A DNA stretch of 38,623 bases from Clostridiales bacterium (GTDB taxonomy: Bacteria; Bacillota; Clostridia; Caldicoprobacterales; DTU083): positions 1 through 38,623 of the forward strand of contig DURK01000148.1 in NCBI GenBank assembly GCA_012837325.1. The letters run 5' to 3'. Made by a program: the position numbers and the translations under genes. How positions within the stretch are numbered: the first letter of the stretch is position 1; the number at the start of each line of letters is the position of its first letter. Below, one piece after another: positions 18,909 to 27,641 of this stretch. Under the pieces are notes generated by a model, which was given only the letters and a program-made list of their open reading frames with translations, was not told the DNA's origin and did no database searches.

Positions 18909-19838
18909 ATGCAGGTAATATTTAATTATGACAGAAATTATGGAACGAAACTACCTTCTGCGATAGCATTGGGTACCTTTGACGGGATTCATATGGGTCA
19001 CAGGCAGCTTATTTATGAACTTCTGAAGAAAAAGAGGAAATTTGGATTTCAAACCATTGTATACACTTTTTTAAATCATCCTCTCCAAGCCCTGGCTCCG
19101 GAAAAGGAACCACCTCGCATTATGCTGCTGAAAGAAAAGATAAAAACATTTTCCAGGCTGGGTATTGATGTCCTGGTATTAAATTCCTTTGATGATTTCT
19201 TCCTGCATCAGACACCAAGGGAGTTTTTAGATCAGCTCTATAGAAAAATACTGGTTAAAAGCTTTATAGTGGGCTTTAATTTTCGATTTGGCTACAAAGG
19301 AGCCGGTGATATCAATTACCTGAAAACGGAAGCTGAACAAACAGAACTCGACGTGGTTTCCGTACCCCCTGTCGAGTTGGAAGATGAAGTTGTCAGCAGC
19401 ACTTTAATTCGAAATAAAATTCAAGAGGGCAATATAAAGGATGCTGCCAGATTGTTAACACAACCGTACAGCATCAGCGGTACAATCATACATGGTTTCG
19501 GCCGAGGTAAAAACATGGGCTTTCCTACGGCAAATCTGCGCTTTTCTTCCTACAAGGTATTACCTGCGTATGGTGTATACCTCACAAAGTGCTTCGTCAA
19601 GGGCAAAGATTACTGGGGCCTTACCAATGTTGGCGTCAACCCAACTTTTTCCAATGGGAATGTGCAGGTGGAAACCTATATACTGGATTGCAATGAAAAC
19701 CTTTATGGACAAACCATGAAAATCAGCTTTCTTGAAAGGCTTAGAGGGGAAATCAAGTTTGACAGTTCTGAGGCATTAATCAGACAAATGGAGTTGGACA
19801 GCATCAAAGCGAAAAAGCTGATTTACAAAAAACGTTAA
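18909..19838 (+). CDS. ribF: Bifunctional riboflavin kinase/FMN adenylyltransferase
   Basis: Converts riboflavin to FMN and FMN to FAD. The N-terminal adenylyltransferase domain carries ALGTFDGIHMGHRQLI near residues 18-33 and VGFNFRFGYKGAGD. The C-terminal kinase domain begins near GRGKNMGFPTANL, which binds ATP and flavin. The 309-residue length is normal. It starts seven bases after the truB stop with GAGGG as ribosome binding site. A promoter for rpsO overlaps its 3' end. Confidence 0.95.
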   Translation: MQVIFNYDRNYGTKLPSAIALGTFDGIHMGHRQLIYELLKKKRKFGFQTIVYTFLNHPLQALAPEKEPPRIMLLKEKIKTFSRLGIDVLVLNSFDDFFLHQTPREFLDQLYRKILVKSFIVGFNFRFGYKGAGDINYLKTEAEQTELDVVSVPPVELEDEVVSSTLIRNKIQEGNIKDAARLLTQPYSISGTIIHGFGRGKNMGFPTANLRFSSYKVLPAYGVYLTKCFVKGKDYWGLTNVGVNPTFSNGNVQVETYILDCNENLYGQTMKISFLERLRGEIKFDSSEALIRQMELDSIKAKKLIYKKR

Positions 19839-19850
19839 TCATGATAAAAT
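19822..19850 (+). promoter_or_regulatory. SigmaA promoter of rpsO
   Basis: TTTACA (19822-19827) and TAAAAT (19845-19850) are 17 bp apart, with an extended -10 TG at 19842-19843. It overlaps the ribF stop and would give an rpsO leader of about 95 bases. Confidence 0.7.
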
Positions 19851-19860
19851 ATCTTTTATA

Positions 19861-19926
19861 GCTGATAAGACTCAGCAAACCATTTTCCCGGTTTTGCGAC
19901 CACTCCGACGTACTACTGGGATTATG
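19861..19926 (+). promoter_or_regulatory. Structured rpsO leader, candidate S15 autoregulatory element
   Basis: GCTGA (19861-19865) can pair with TCAGC (19872-19876). GCAAACC (19875-19881) can pair with GGTTTTGC (19890-19897) with one bulge; the two stems overlap at GC and would compete or stack. S15 represses its own mRNA through structured leaders in several bacteria. No published S15 leader motif could be matched by eye. Confidence 0.35.
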
Positions 19927-19952
19927 GCGATTTATTAGAGGAGGTGAATGAC

Positions 19953-20216
19953 ATGGATCAAAACAGAAAGAATGAAATCATTGAAACCTACAAGCTTCAT
20001 GACAGTGATACAGGTTCTGCTGAAGTTCAGATTGCAATCTTAACTGAACGAATCAATCATCTAAATGAGCATCTGAAGGTTCACAAAAAGGATCACCATT
20101 CCAGAAGAGGTCTTCTGATGATGGTTGGTCGCAGAAGAGGCCTGCTTAATTACCTGGCCAAGAAGAATATTAACCGCTACAGGGATATTATCGAAAAACT
20201 GCATCTAAGAAAATAA
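19953..20216 (+). CDS. rpsO: 30S ribosomal protein S15
   Basis: Early-binding small-subunit protein that organises the central domain of 16S r[22 protein letters not shown] and [19 protein letters not shown] are hallmark segments. ATG at 19953 is chosen because AGGAGGTGA at 19939-19947 is its ribosome binding site; the upstream in-frame GTG at 19944 is part of that site. The 87-residue length agrees with the family. A strong terminator follows. Confidence 0.97.
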   Translation: MDQNRKNEIIETYKLHDSDTGSAEVQIAILTERINHLNEHLKVHKKDHHSRRGLLMMVGRRRGLLNYLAKKNINRYRDIIEKLHLRK

Positions 20217-20220
20217 TAAT

Positions 20221-20247
20221 GGAGCGGAAATCCCGCTCCCTTATTTT
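20221..20247 (+). terminator. Intrinsic terminator after rpsO
   Basis: GGAGCGG (20221-20227) pairs with CCGCTCC (20233-20239) around loop AAATC, followed by CTTATTTTG. It starts within five bases of the rpsO stop. Read-through into pnp is possible given the interrupted T-tract. Confidence 0.75.
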
Positions 20248-20379
20248 GCTTGTTACATATGGAAATTACTGGAATTTCAGTTCTGTTCAATTCGATTAAT
20301 AACAAGCATTGTGGAAATAATACTATTTATCTCAATAAAGTTGATGTCGCACAGAAATGATGCGAGAGGAGGTCACTGT

Positions 20380-22524
20380 TTGGAACATAAAATATACACA
20401 ATGGAACTGGCTGGACAAACCCTCAGTGTAGAGGTAGGAAAGCTGGCTGAACAGGCCAATGGCGCCTGTACAATAAGATATGGCGATACCATGGTCTTTG
20501 TCGCCGCTACCGCATCGGATACCCCTCGAGAGGGAATTGATTTTTTTCCTCTCAGCGTGGACTTTGAAGAAAAGCTCTATGCAGTAGGGCGTATTCCAGG
20601 AGGATTTATAAAAAGAGAAGGCCGGCCTACGGAAAAGGCCATACTGACTTCAAGACTGATTGACAGACCGATTCGACCCCTGTTTCCAGAAGGCTTTCGC
20701 AATGACGTGGTTGTAGTAGCCACAGCCCTATCCATTGATCCGGAGTTTCCTCCGGAAGTCTTTGCCATGATTGGATCCTCCGTAGCCCTCAGCATATCCG
20801 ATATTCCCTTTTCGGGTCCCACAGGTTCGGTTGCAGTCGGCATGGTTGACGGAGAGTACATTATCAACCCCAACAGCGAACAGAGAGAAAAAAGCAGCCT
20901 GCATCTTGTGGTATCCGGAACCAGTGATGCCATCATGATGGTAGAAGCAGGAGCGCATGAACTGTCCGAACAGGAAATGCTGGAAGCAATTATGTTTGCT
21001 CATGAACATATCAAGGAATTGGTTGTCTTCCAGGAAAAGATAATTCAGGAAGTTGGAAAGCCAAAGATGGAATATGTCACCTTTATTCCTGAAGCTGATT
21101 TGGAACAAAGGGTTAGGGAATATGCCACCGAGAAAGTGAGCGATTCTGTCCAGGCTGTAGACAAGCGAGTACGGGAAGAAAACATGGACGCAGCCAAGTC
21201 AGATATAAAGGCTTACTTTGCCGATATTTTTCCGGATAGAGAAAAGGAAATTGACGAGGTTATCTATAACATCACCAAGGAAGTGGTAAGAAGCCGCATT
21301 CTGAATGAGGGCGTTCGACCTGACGGCCGCACCATGACGGAAATCAGACCCTTGTCATCTGAGGTCGGCCTGCTGCCTAGAACCCATGGTTCCGGTTTGT
21401 TCAAGCGCGGACAGACGCAGGTTCTTACCGTTTGTACCTTAGGAGCAATGGGAGATGTGCAAATTTTGGATGGCCTGTGGGAGGATGAATTCAAGCGATA
21501 CATCCATCACTACAATTTTCCTCAGTACAGCGTTGGAGAAGCCCGAACCTCAAGAGGCCCGGGGCGCAGGGAAATCGGTCACGGCCATTTGGCTGAGCGG
21601 GCTTTGGAGCCGATGATTCCTTCTGATGAGGAGTTTCCCTATACCCTCCGGTTGGTATCAGAGGTTATGAGCTCGAATGGCTCATCATCTATGGCCAGTG
21701 TATGCGGCAGCACTCTTGCTTTAATGGATGCAGGCGTACCCATCAAAGCGCCGGTAGCCGGAATAGCCATGGGGCTGATTAAGGATGAAGGGTCCGATCA
21801 GGTTGCCATTTTAACTGATATTCAGGGTCTGGAAGATTTCCTGGGTGATATGGACTTTAAGGTAGCCGGTACAGAAAAGGGAATTACCGCCATTCAGATG
21901 GATATTAAAATAAAAGGTATCGACCGTGCTATTTTGGAGCGAGCACTGGAACAGGCAAGATTAGGCAGACTGCAAATTCTTGATTCCATGCTGCAGGTAA
22001 TTCCAGGTCCTAGAGAAGAAATATCACCCTATGCCCCTAAAATTATTCAAACCTGCATCCATCCGGATAAAATCCGCGATGTAATTGGGCCTGGCGGGAA
22101 GATCATCAATAAGATCATTGCAGAAACCGGCGTTAAAATCGATATCGAAGACGACGGCCATGTTTATATTTCCTCTCCCAACCAGGAAGCAGCTCAAAAA
22201 GCACTGAAAATTATAGAGGGAATCACCAAGGACGTAGAAGCAGGAGATATCTACACCGGTAAAGTTGTCCGTATCATGAATTTTGGTGCATTTGTTGAAG
22301 TTCTCCCGGGTAAAGAAGGACTGGTACACATATCCAAGCTGGCACACCATAGAGTGGAAAAGGTAGAGGATGTTGTTCAAGTCGGAGACGAAATTACTGT
22401 TAAGGTCACCGAAATTGACAGCCAAGGAAGAATCAATCTTTCTCATAAAGATACCATCCCTCGCCCGGAAAAAGCCAATGGCGAATCCTCCAGAAGAAAT
22501 GATGGAAATAAACGATCACACTAA
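20380..22524 (+). CDS. pnp: Polyribonucleotide nucleotidyltransferase (PNPase)
   Basis: Phosphorolytic 3'-5' exoribonuclease, trimeric. Two RNase PH domains flank a helical linker; the second contains [22 protein letters not shown] domain ([17 protein letters not shown]) and an S1 domain ([20 protein letters not shown]) end the protein. TTG at 20380 is chosen because AGGAGG at 20367-20372 precedes it, giving [15 protein letters not shown] and 714 residues; the frame is open to 20311, and ATG at 20401 is a less likely alternative. The 130 bases upstream hold no convincing promoter. Confidence 0.96.
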   Translation: MEHKIYTMELAGQTLSVEVGKLAEQANGACTIRYGDTMVFVAATASDTPREGIDFFPLSVDFEEKLYAVGRIPGGFIKREGRPTEKAILTSRLIDRPIRPLFPEGFRNDVVVVATALSIDPEFPPEVFAMIGSSVALSISDIPFSGPTGSVAVGMVDGEYIINPNSEQREKSSLHLVVSGTSDAIMMVEAGAHELSEQEMLEAIMFAHEHIKELVVFQEKIIQEVGKPKMEYVTFIPEADLEQRVREYATEKVSDSVQAVDKRVREENMDAAKSDIKAYFADIFPDREKEIDEVIYNITKEVVRSRILNEGVRPDGRTMTEIRPLSSEVGLLPRTHGSGLFKRGQTQVLTVCTLGAMGDVQILDGLWEDEFKRYIHHYNFPQYSVGEARTSRGPGRREIGHGHLAERALEPMIPSDEEFPYTLRLVSEVMSSNGSSSMASVCGSTLALMDAGVPIKAPVAGIAMGLIKDEGSDQVAILTDIQGLEDFLGDMDFKVAGTEKGITAIQMDIKIKGIDRAILERALEQARLGRLQILDSMLQVIPGPREEISPYAPKIIQTCIHPDKIRDVIGPGGKIINKIIAETGVKIDIEDDGHVYISSPNQEAAQKALKIIEGITKDVEAGDIYTGKVVRIMNFGAFVEVLPGKEGLVHISKLAHHRVEKVEDVVQVGDEITVKVTEIDSQGRINLSHKDTIPRPEKANGESSRRNDGNKRSH

Positions 22525-22528
22525 AAGT

Positions 22529-22565
22529 GAAACATAAACTTGCCCAAGTTTATGTTTCCTTTTCA
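22529..22565 (+). terminator. Strong intrinsic terminator after pnp
   Basis: GAAACATAAACTT (22529-22541) pairs perfectly with AAGTTTATGTTTC (22546-22558), a 13-bp stem with a four-base loop, followed by CTTTTCATT. It starts four bases after the pnp stop. Confidence 0.85.
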
Positions 22566-22567
22566 TT

Positions 22568-22611
22568 CATATCCTTACATTGAATGAATAACTATAAAAT
22601 GTAAGGATATG
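22568..22611 (+). repeat. 13-bp inverted repeat abutting the ylxY-like gene's ribosome binding site
   Basis: CATATCCTTACAT (22568-22580) and ATGTAAGGATATG (22599-22611) are perfect inverted copies with an 18-base loop. The last base of the right arm is the first base of GGAGGTG (22611-22617), the ribosome binding site of the next gene. There is no T-run, so it is not a normal terminator. It could be an operator or an RNA hairpin affecting initiation. Confidence 0.7.
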
Positions 22612-22622
22612 GAGGTGTCTTG

Positions 22623-23339
22623 ATGAAGGTAATTTTTATTCCCCTGAAAAGGAATACCCTCATTCAATTGCTGGTTATTTCCTCTTTCATTATGTTATTG
22701 TTTTTTTTTCAATCAACTGAAGCCAGGACTGTTTTGAATCGAACGATAGCACCACCTGTTTACAAAGGAAATGAAAATAATCCGATTATCGCTTTTGAAT
22801 GTAACGTGGTATGGGGTACCGACTATATAGGCCCCATGCTGGATGTCTTCAAAGAACACGATATTCGGATTACTTTTTTCATTGGTGGAGAATGGGCGAA
22901 GAATAACCCGGCTTTATTGAATCGAATGAAGGCGGAGGGACATGAGCTGGGTAATCACGGTTATTCTCATAAGCATCACAGCAAGTTGGATCTGGAGCAA
23001 AACCGCAAGGAAATCCTTGGTACAGAAAAGGAGATTGAATCCATAACAGGGGTTAAAACCACCCTGTTTGCACCTCCTTATGGTGAATTTAATGAAATCA
23101 CAATCAAAGCAGCAGATTCTCTGGGTTATAAAACCGTTATGTGGAGTATCGACACCATTGACTGGAAAAGGGACGGAATCGATAAAATTATACATCGTGT
23201 AATGAAAAACCCACATAATGGTGCGATGGTGTTAATGCATCCAACTGCTGATACGGTAGCCGCGCTGCCTGTTATCATAGAGCGGCTGCAAAGTCAGGGC
23301 TACAGCATCGGGACGGTTTCAGAAGCATTGGCTGAATAA
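22623..23339 (+). CDS. ylxY: Polysaccharide deacetylase-like protein, YlxY/PdaB type, probably membrane-anchored
   Basis: NodB-homology (carbohydrate esterase 4) fold. Residues 12-30 form one hydrophobic segment, a signal peptide or anchor, so the domain is extracytoplasmic. The first catalytic motif, normally FDD, reads AFECNVVWG with Asn at 61, as in the YlxY subgroup. Putative zinc His residues are H112 and H116 (NHGYSH). Motif 3 reads FAPPYG with Ala at 150 where Arg is usual; DTIDW and LMHPT follow. Deacetylase activity is therefore doubtful. ATG at 22623 follows GGAGGTG. The position after pnp and before mlpA is that of Bacillus ylxY; a spore-related function is inferred only. Confidence 0.82.
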   Translation: MKVIFIPLKRNTLIQLLVISSFIMLLFFFQSTEARTVLNRTIAPPVYKGNENNPIIAFECNVVWGTDYIGPMLDVFKEHDIRITFFIGGEWAKNNPALLNRMKAEGHELGNHGYSHKHHSKLDLEQNRKEILGTEKEIESITGVKTTLFAPPYGEFNEITIKAADSLGYKTVMWSIDTIDWKRDGIDKIIHRVMKNPHNGAMVLMHPTADTVAALPVIIERLQSQGYSIGTVSEALAE

Positions 23340-23377
23340 ACCTGATTGGAAATACATAAGAAAACAAAGGTGACTCA

Positions 23378-24643
23378 ATGTACAAGCACTACCTGTTGAA
23401 CAATGGAATTCGTATTATTACAGATCAAATCCCACATTCTCGATCCGTTTCAGTCGGATTATGGTTTCGTGCCGGTTCAGCTTATGAAAGCCCTGAAGAA
23501 AATGGTCTTTCCCATTTTATTGAACATATGCTGTTCAAGGGAACGATGAGAAGAACTGCCAGAAATATAGCCGAGGCCATGGACTCTGTCGGCGGTCAGT
23601 TGAATGCATTTACGGCTAAGGAATACACCTGCTTTTATTGCAAAGTAATGGATGAGCATCTTGAATTATCGCTGGATTTACTCTCTGACATGCTTCTTTA
23701 TTCTCTTTTTGATCCAACGGAGATGGAAAAAGAGAAACAGGTCATATTGGAAGAAATTCATATGTATGATGACTCACCTGAAGATTTGGTTCATGAACTG
23801 TTGTCTGAAGCCTTTTTTGGGAATCATCCTCTTGCTAAGCCAATCCTTGGCAGTCCGGAGCGGCTATTGCAGTACAGCAGATCAGATTTATTGGATTTCA
23901 TGAATAAGTTTTATACCACCGACAACTTGGTTATCGCCATTGCAGGAAATGTTCACGATGAAAAACTGTTACTTTTTCTTGAAAAAAGCTTCGGTCATTG
24001 GCAGCAAAGAGGCAGCATTCCACAAGAAGTACCGGCTTCCTTTAATGAACCACGAATTCTTTATGCAAAAAAAGATATTGAGCAATTCCACCTGTCTCTG
24101 ACCTTCCCGGGAATTGCTTCAAACAATGATTATTTTTATCCCATGTTGGTTATGAATAACCTCTTTGGAGGCGGTATGAGTTCCAGGTTGTTTCAAAAAA
24201 TACGGGAAGACAGAGGACTGGCTTATTCTATTTTCTCCTATCCGTCGAATTACTTAAGCGACGGTATGTTTAGTATCTATGCGGCTATGAAGCCGGAACA
24301 GAGCGAGGAGGTACTGCGCCTCATCCTTGAAGAAATTCTTCTTTTAAAGGAGAAGGGCTTTACAGAGGAAGAGTTCCTTAAGGCTAGAGAACAGCTGAAA
24401 GGCAACTATATTCTAGGCAATGAAACAACAGGCAGCAGGATGAATGCCATAGGTAAAACCAAGTTGATGATGGAGAAGGTGTATACCCCTTCTGAAATTA
24501 TCGAAAAGATCAGCCGAATACAGCCGGAGCAGGTAAATGCAATCATTCAAGAAACCTTTCGATTGGATAAAGCTTGCACCGCTTTGGTAGGCAGTACGGA
24601 TCAAACGAGTAAAATATGGGAGTTAATCAAAAGAGGTGTTTGA
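23378..24643 (+). CDS. mlpA: M16 family zinc metallopeptidase (MlpA/YmxG)
   Basis: Processing-peptidase-like zinc protease of the insulinase superfamily. The inverted zinc motif HFIEH is at residues 46-50, followed by MLFKGT. The downstream Glu is in the KEKQVILEEIHMYDD region near residue 120. The C-terminal R/Y-type motif AYSIFSYPSNY is present. 421 residues is normal for a two-domain half-clamshell. ATG at 23378 follows AAAGGTGA. Its stop codon sits inside the terminator hairpin that ends the gene. The physiological substrate is unknown. Confidence 0.93.
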   Translation: MYKHYLLNNGIRIITDQIPHSRSVSVGLWFRAGSAYESPEENGLSHFIEHMLFKGTMRRTARNIAEAMDSVGGQLNAFTAKEYTCFYCKVMDEHLELSLDLLSDMLLYSLFDPTEMEKEKQVILEEIHMYDDSPEDLVHELLSEAFFGNHPLAKPILGSPERLLQYSRSDLLDFMNKFYTTDNLVIAIAGNVHDEKLLLFLEKSFGHWQQRGSIPQEVPASFNEPRILYAKKDIEQFHLSLTFPGIASNNDYFYPMLVMNNLFGGGMSSRLFQKIREDRGLAYSIFSYPSNYLSDGMFSIYAAMKPEQSEEVLRLILEEILLLKEKGFTEEEFLKAREQLKGNYILGNETTGSRMNAIGKTKLMMEKVYTPSEIIEKISRIQPEQVNAIIQETFRLDKACTALVGSTDQTSKIWELIKRGV

Positions 24644-24656
24644 CACCTCTATTTTT
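24632..24656 (+). terminator. Intrinsic terminator overlapping the mlpA stop codon
   Basis: AGAGGTGT (24632-24639) and ACACCTCT (24643-24650) form an 8-bp stem with a TTG loop, followed by ATTTTTAT. The TGA stop (24641-24643) straddles the loop and the right arm, so terminating ribosomes would cover the hairpin. Confidence 0.8.
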
Positions 24657-24717
24657 ATGTATTTCTTTATTTTTGTTGGCTTGAGCTTCACCGTTGTAGA
24701 TGTAACTTTTATATTGC

Positions 24718-24745
24718 ACCATAACCTTTCAGAGCACATATGATG
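24718..24745 (+). promoter_or_regulatory. Possible SigmaK-type promoter for dpaA
   Basis: ACC (24718-24720) and CATATGATG (24737-24745) are 16 bp apart. This resembles the SigmaK pattern AC-N16/17-CATANNNTA with one mismatch (TG for TA). Dipicolinate synthase is known to be a late mother-cell gene in Bacillus. The motif is short, so the call is tentative. Confidence 0.35.
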
Positions 24746-24778
24746 TTATTGATACTCTTGGTAAAAGGTGATTGGATC

Positions 24779-25651
24779 ATGAAGATTACAAGATTAACAA
24801 TAATCGGTGGAGATAATCGCCAAAAACAGGTTTCCCTTTTGATGGCGGAATCCGGTTTTTACGTGGAAGCATACGGCTTGAACATTCCAATGCATCATAG
24901 CAAGATCACAAACCATTCGGAGTTAAATCCGGAACTATTTGAATCAGAAGTGATCATTCTTCCAGTGCCTTATAAGAATCAAAGCGGGGGAATCAACATC
25001 AAAGAGCGGCAGGAACATTTGGAGCCTCAATCCTTGTTTCAGCGAATGAAGCCTGAAACCATCGTAATCTATGGAAAGCAAGATCAGGAAATTGTTGATT
25101 TATCCAGACAATACTCCATTCATAGCTTTGATATTGTGCAGGAGGAATCCTTTTCCATTTTAAATGCCATACCAACAGCTGAAGGGGCAATACAAAGGGC
25201 TATGGAAAAAACGAATTTTACTCTTCATGGATCAAAGGTACTTATTCTGGGATATGGCAGAATTGGACGGGTATTATCGAGAATGCTTCAAGGCATTGGA
25301 GCAAAGGTAACAGTAGAGGCCAGAAAAACAGAAGATCTTATCTGGATAGAAGAAAGAGGTTATCATGCTGTGCATTTAGATGAACTGGATCGGATACTCA
25401 ATGAACAAGACATCATTTTCAATACCGTACCATCTTTGATATTGAACCGTAATCGATTAGAGCAGATAAGAAAGGATTGTGTGATTATCGATCTGGCAAG
25501 CAGACCTGGTGGCGTGGATTTTCAAGCAGCAAGAGAAATTGGGATATCTGCCTCCCTTGAACTGGGTCTGCCCGGACTTGTTGCACCGAAAACAGCAGCA
25601 TCGATTATCTGTCAGGTTACCGATAGAATATTAAAAAAGCATGTGATGTAG
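24779..25651 (+). CDS. dpaA: Dipicolinate synthase subunit A
   Basis: With DpaB it oxidises dihydrodipicolinate to dipicolinic acid, the Ca-chelator packed into the spore core, in the mother cell. An N-terminal domain precedes a Rossmann NAD(P)-binding motif, ILGYGRIGRVLSRML near residues 153-167. ATG at 24779 is chosen because AAAGGTGA ends at 24771; it gives 290 residues, as in the family, while the frame is open to 24740. dpaB begins ten bases after its stop. This gene identifies the organism as a spore former. Confidence 0.93.
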   Translation: MKITRLTIIGGDNRQKQVSLLMAESGFYVEAYGLNIPMHHSKITNHSELNPELFESEVIILPVPYKNQSGGINIKERQEHLEPQSLFQRMKPETIVIYGKQDQEIVDLSRQYSIHSFDIVQEESFSILNAIPTAEGAIQRAMEKTNFTLHGSKVLILGYGRIGRVLSRMLQGIGAKVTVEARKTEDLIWIEERGYHAVHLDELDRILNEQDIIFNTVPSLILNRNRLEQIRKDCVIIDLASRPGGVDFQAAREIGISASLELGLPGLVAPKTAASIICQVTDRILKKHVM

Positions 25652-25661
25652 AGGATGGGGG

Positions 25662-26291
25662 TTGATTGCCTTGCTTTTGAATGGAATAAAGATCGGATTT
25701 TGCGTTACTGGTTCGTTTTGTACACTTGCTTCGGTGTTGACACAAATGAAAAAGCTGAAGGAGCATGGTGCAGAGCTGCATCCTGTTCTTTCAAATGCAG
25801 TTGCTGCCACAGATACACGGTTTACAACAGCAAAAGCCTTTCGGGAACAGGTTGAGGCCATCAGCGGCAGGACAGCAATCGATAGCATTGTTGATGCCGA
25901 ACCCTTTGGCCCAATTAATAAAATGGACTTAATGCTGATCGCACCATGTACCGGAAATACCCTGGCCAAGCTGGTAAATGCGATTACCGATACACCAGTA
26001 ACAATGGCAGCAAAGGCACACCTTCGAAACCAAAGACCACTGTTACTTGCAATTGCTACCAATGATGGTCTGGGGAGCAATGCAAAAAACATTGGAATGG
26101 CTTTAAACCTAAAAAACGTTTATATGGTCCCATTTCGGCAGGATGATCCGATTAAAAAGCCAAATTCACTGGTTGCGGATATGGAAAAAATAATGGACGC
26201 TGCTTTGATGGCATTGAAAAAAATCCAGATTCAGCCTATAATAATCGGGGGAAAAATCTTTAATATAACGCATGATAACAATGCTCGTTGA
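25662..26291 (+). CDS. dpaB: Dipicolinate synthase subunit B (flavoprotein family)
   Basis: Flavoprotein-fold partner of DpaA. The N-terminal IKIGFCVTGSFCTLASV and the FMN-binding-like APCTGNTLAKLVNAITDTP near residues 93-112 match the family. Also conserved are DSIVDAEPFGP and FRQDDPIKKPNS. The start is probably TTG at 25662 after GAGG at 25651-25654; TTG at 25671 is possible. Length is 209. Its last bases overlap the upstream open region of the aspartokinase gene, so the three genes form an operon. Confidence 0.92.
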   Translation: MIALLLNGIKIGFCVTGSFCTLASVLTQMKKLKEHGAELHPVLSNAVAATDTRFTTAKAFREQVEAISGRTAIDSIVDAEPFGPINKMDLMLIAPCTGNTLAKLVNAITDTPVTMAAKAHLRNQRPLLLAIATNDGLGSNAKNIGMALNLKNVYMVPFRQDDPIKKPNSLVADMEKIMDAALMALKKIQIQPIIIGGKIFNITHDNNAR

Positions 26292-26305
26292 ATGGGAGGC
26301 AACCT

Positions 26306-27526
26306 ATGAGAATCATAGTACAGAAATTTGGGGGAACTTCGGTTGCAAAGCCGGAAAACAGAGAAATGGCGGTGCAAAAGATCATCAATGCCCAGAAAAG
26401 CGGCTTCAAACCTATTGTTGTGGTATCAGCCATGGGGAGACGTGGCGAACCATACGCAACCGATACCCTGATTGAGTTTCTGCAAAATATCTATAGGGAT
26501 ACCCATGCGAGGGAAATGGACTTTGTGATGTCGATAGGAGAAATCCTTTCCGCTGCAGTTATTGCCACAACCTTAAGGAGCAAAGGATACGATGCCATTG
26601 CAGTAACAGGTTGGCAGGCCGGCATTATCACAGACCAGAATCACGGGAATGCTGATGTTCTGGAAGTAAAGCCCGCTTTTCTGCTGCGAGCACTTGAGCA
26701 GGGCAAAATACCCGTTGTAGCAGGATTTCAGGGTATTTCGGAAACAAATGATATCACTACCCTGGGTAGAGGAGGAAGTGACACCACTGCCGCTGTGCTG
26801 GGAGAAGCAGTAAGTGCAGAGTCCATAGAGATTTATACTGATGTAGACGGAATCATGACTGCCGATCCACGTATTGTAACCAATGCTTCCATGATCCGGT
26901 ACATTACCTACTCGGAACTATTCCAAATAGCAGATCAGGGGGCTAAGGTCATCCATCCGAAGGCGGTGGAAATTGCCATGCATGCAGGAATACCGGTCAA
27001 GATAAAAAATACGATGAGCGATTCACCGGGTACGATGATTTCCGCTTTAGTCGAAAGAAAACAGCAAAGAAAAACCCTGCTGTCAGAACAATTGATTACC
27101 AGTATTGCACATATTACCGGAAGAACCCAGATTTCCATAGATACAAAGCAGGGCTTAGAGGAACAAAACGACATCCTGCTTCGGCTGGCTGATCATCAGA
27201 TCAGCATCGATATTATCAATATCTTTCCTGAAAAAATGGTGTTTACCATAGAAGGAAATGCAACAAAACGAGCCATGGAGGCTTTAAGAGAGAAAGCAGA
27301 TGCCTGTGAAGTAATAGAAAACTGCAGTAAAGTTTCCGTAGTGGGTGATAGAATGAGAGGTGTTCCTGGAGTCATGTCCCGGATTATCCGAGCTCTGACA
27401 GCCAAACAAATAGATGTACTTCAAACCTCCGACTCTCATACTACCATTTCCTGCCTGGTTAAAGGGGAGGATACCATACCTGCCGTTCTTGCCTTGCATG
27501 AAGAGTTTAAGCTTTATATACAATAA
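26306..27526 (+). CDS. dapG: Aspartokinase (DapG-type)
   Basis: Phosphorylates aspartate in the first step towards lysine, diaminopimelate and dipicolinate. KFGGTSVA is at residues 7-14; TTLGRGGSDTTAAVLG and TDVDGIMTADPR follow in the kinase domain. Two ACT-like regulatory domains occupy the last roughly 140 residues, so allosteric control is likely. ATG at 26306 follows GGGAGG at 26294-26299 and gives 406 residues, typical of the monofunctional enzyme. Its place behind dpaAB mirrors Bacillus spoVFAB-asd-dapG-dapA, but asd and dapA are not here. Confidence 0.95.
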   Translation: MRIIVQKFGGTSVAKPENREMAVQKIINAQKSGFKPIVVVSAMGRRGEPYATDTLIEFLQNIYRDTHAREMDFVMSIGEILSAAVIATTLRSKGYDAIAVTGWQAGIITDQNHGNADVLEVKPAFLLRALEQGKIPVVAGFQGISETNDITTLGRGGSDTTAAVLGEAVSAESIEIYTDVDGIMTADPRIVTNASMIRYITYSELFQIADQGAKVIHPKAVEIAMHAGIPVKIKNTMSDSPGTMISALVERKQQRKTLLSEQLITSIAHITGRTQISIDTKQGLEEQNDILLRLADHQISIDIINIFPEKMVFTIEGNATKRAMEALREKADACEVIENCSKVSVVGDRMRGVPGVMSRIIRALTAKQIDVLQTSDSHTTISCLVKGEDTIPAVLALHEEFKLYIQ

Positions 27527-27533
27527 GAACTTC

Positions 27534-27560
27534 AATGAGCTGAAAAGCTCATTTTTTCTT
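27534..27560 (+). terminator. Intrinsic terminator after dapG
   Basis: AATGAGCT (27534-27541) pairs with AGCTCATT (27546-27553) around a GAAA tetraloop, followed by TTTTCTTTTC. It ends the dpaA-dpaB-dapG operon. Confidence 0.85.
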
Positions 27561-27586
27561 TTCGTACGGTTATACTAAGCAAGTGA

Positions 27587-27615
27587 TTGATTATGGAATC
27601 ATTAAAGCGTAAAAA
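27587..27615 (+). promoter_or_regulatory. Weak candidate promoter for the tepA-like gene
   Basis: TTGATT (27587-27592) and TAAAAA (27610-27615) are 17 bp apart; each matches four of six consensus positions. It sits between the dapG terminator and the ribosome binding site CGGAGGA (27625-27630). Confidence 0.3.
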
Positions 27616-27641
27616 GTATTGTACGGAGGATATGTTGATTT

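Noticed and set aside
20250-20380. Promoter for pnp in the gap after rpsO
   Set aside because: Several AT-rich hexamers occur, but none has acceptable -35/-10 spacing; pnp may depend on read-through of the rpsO terminator.
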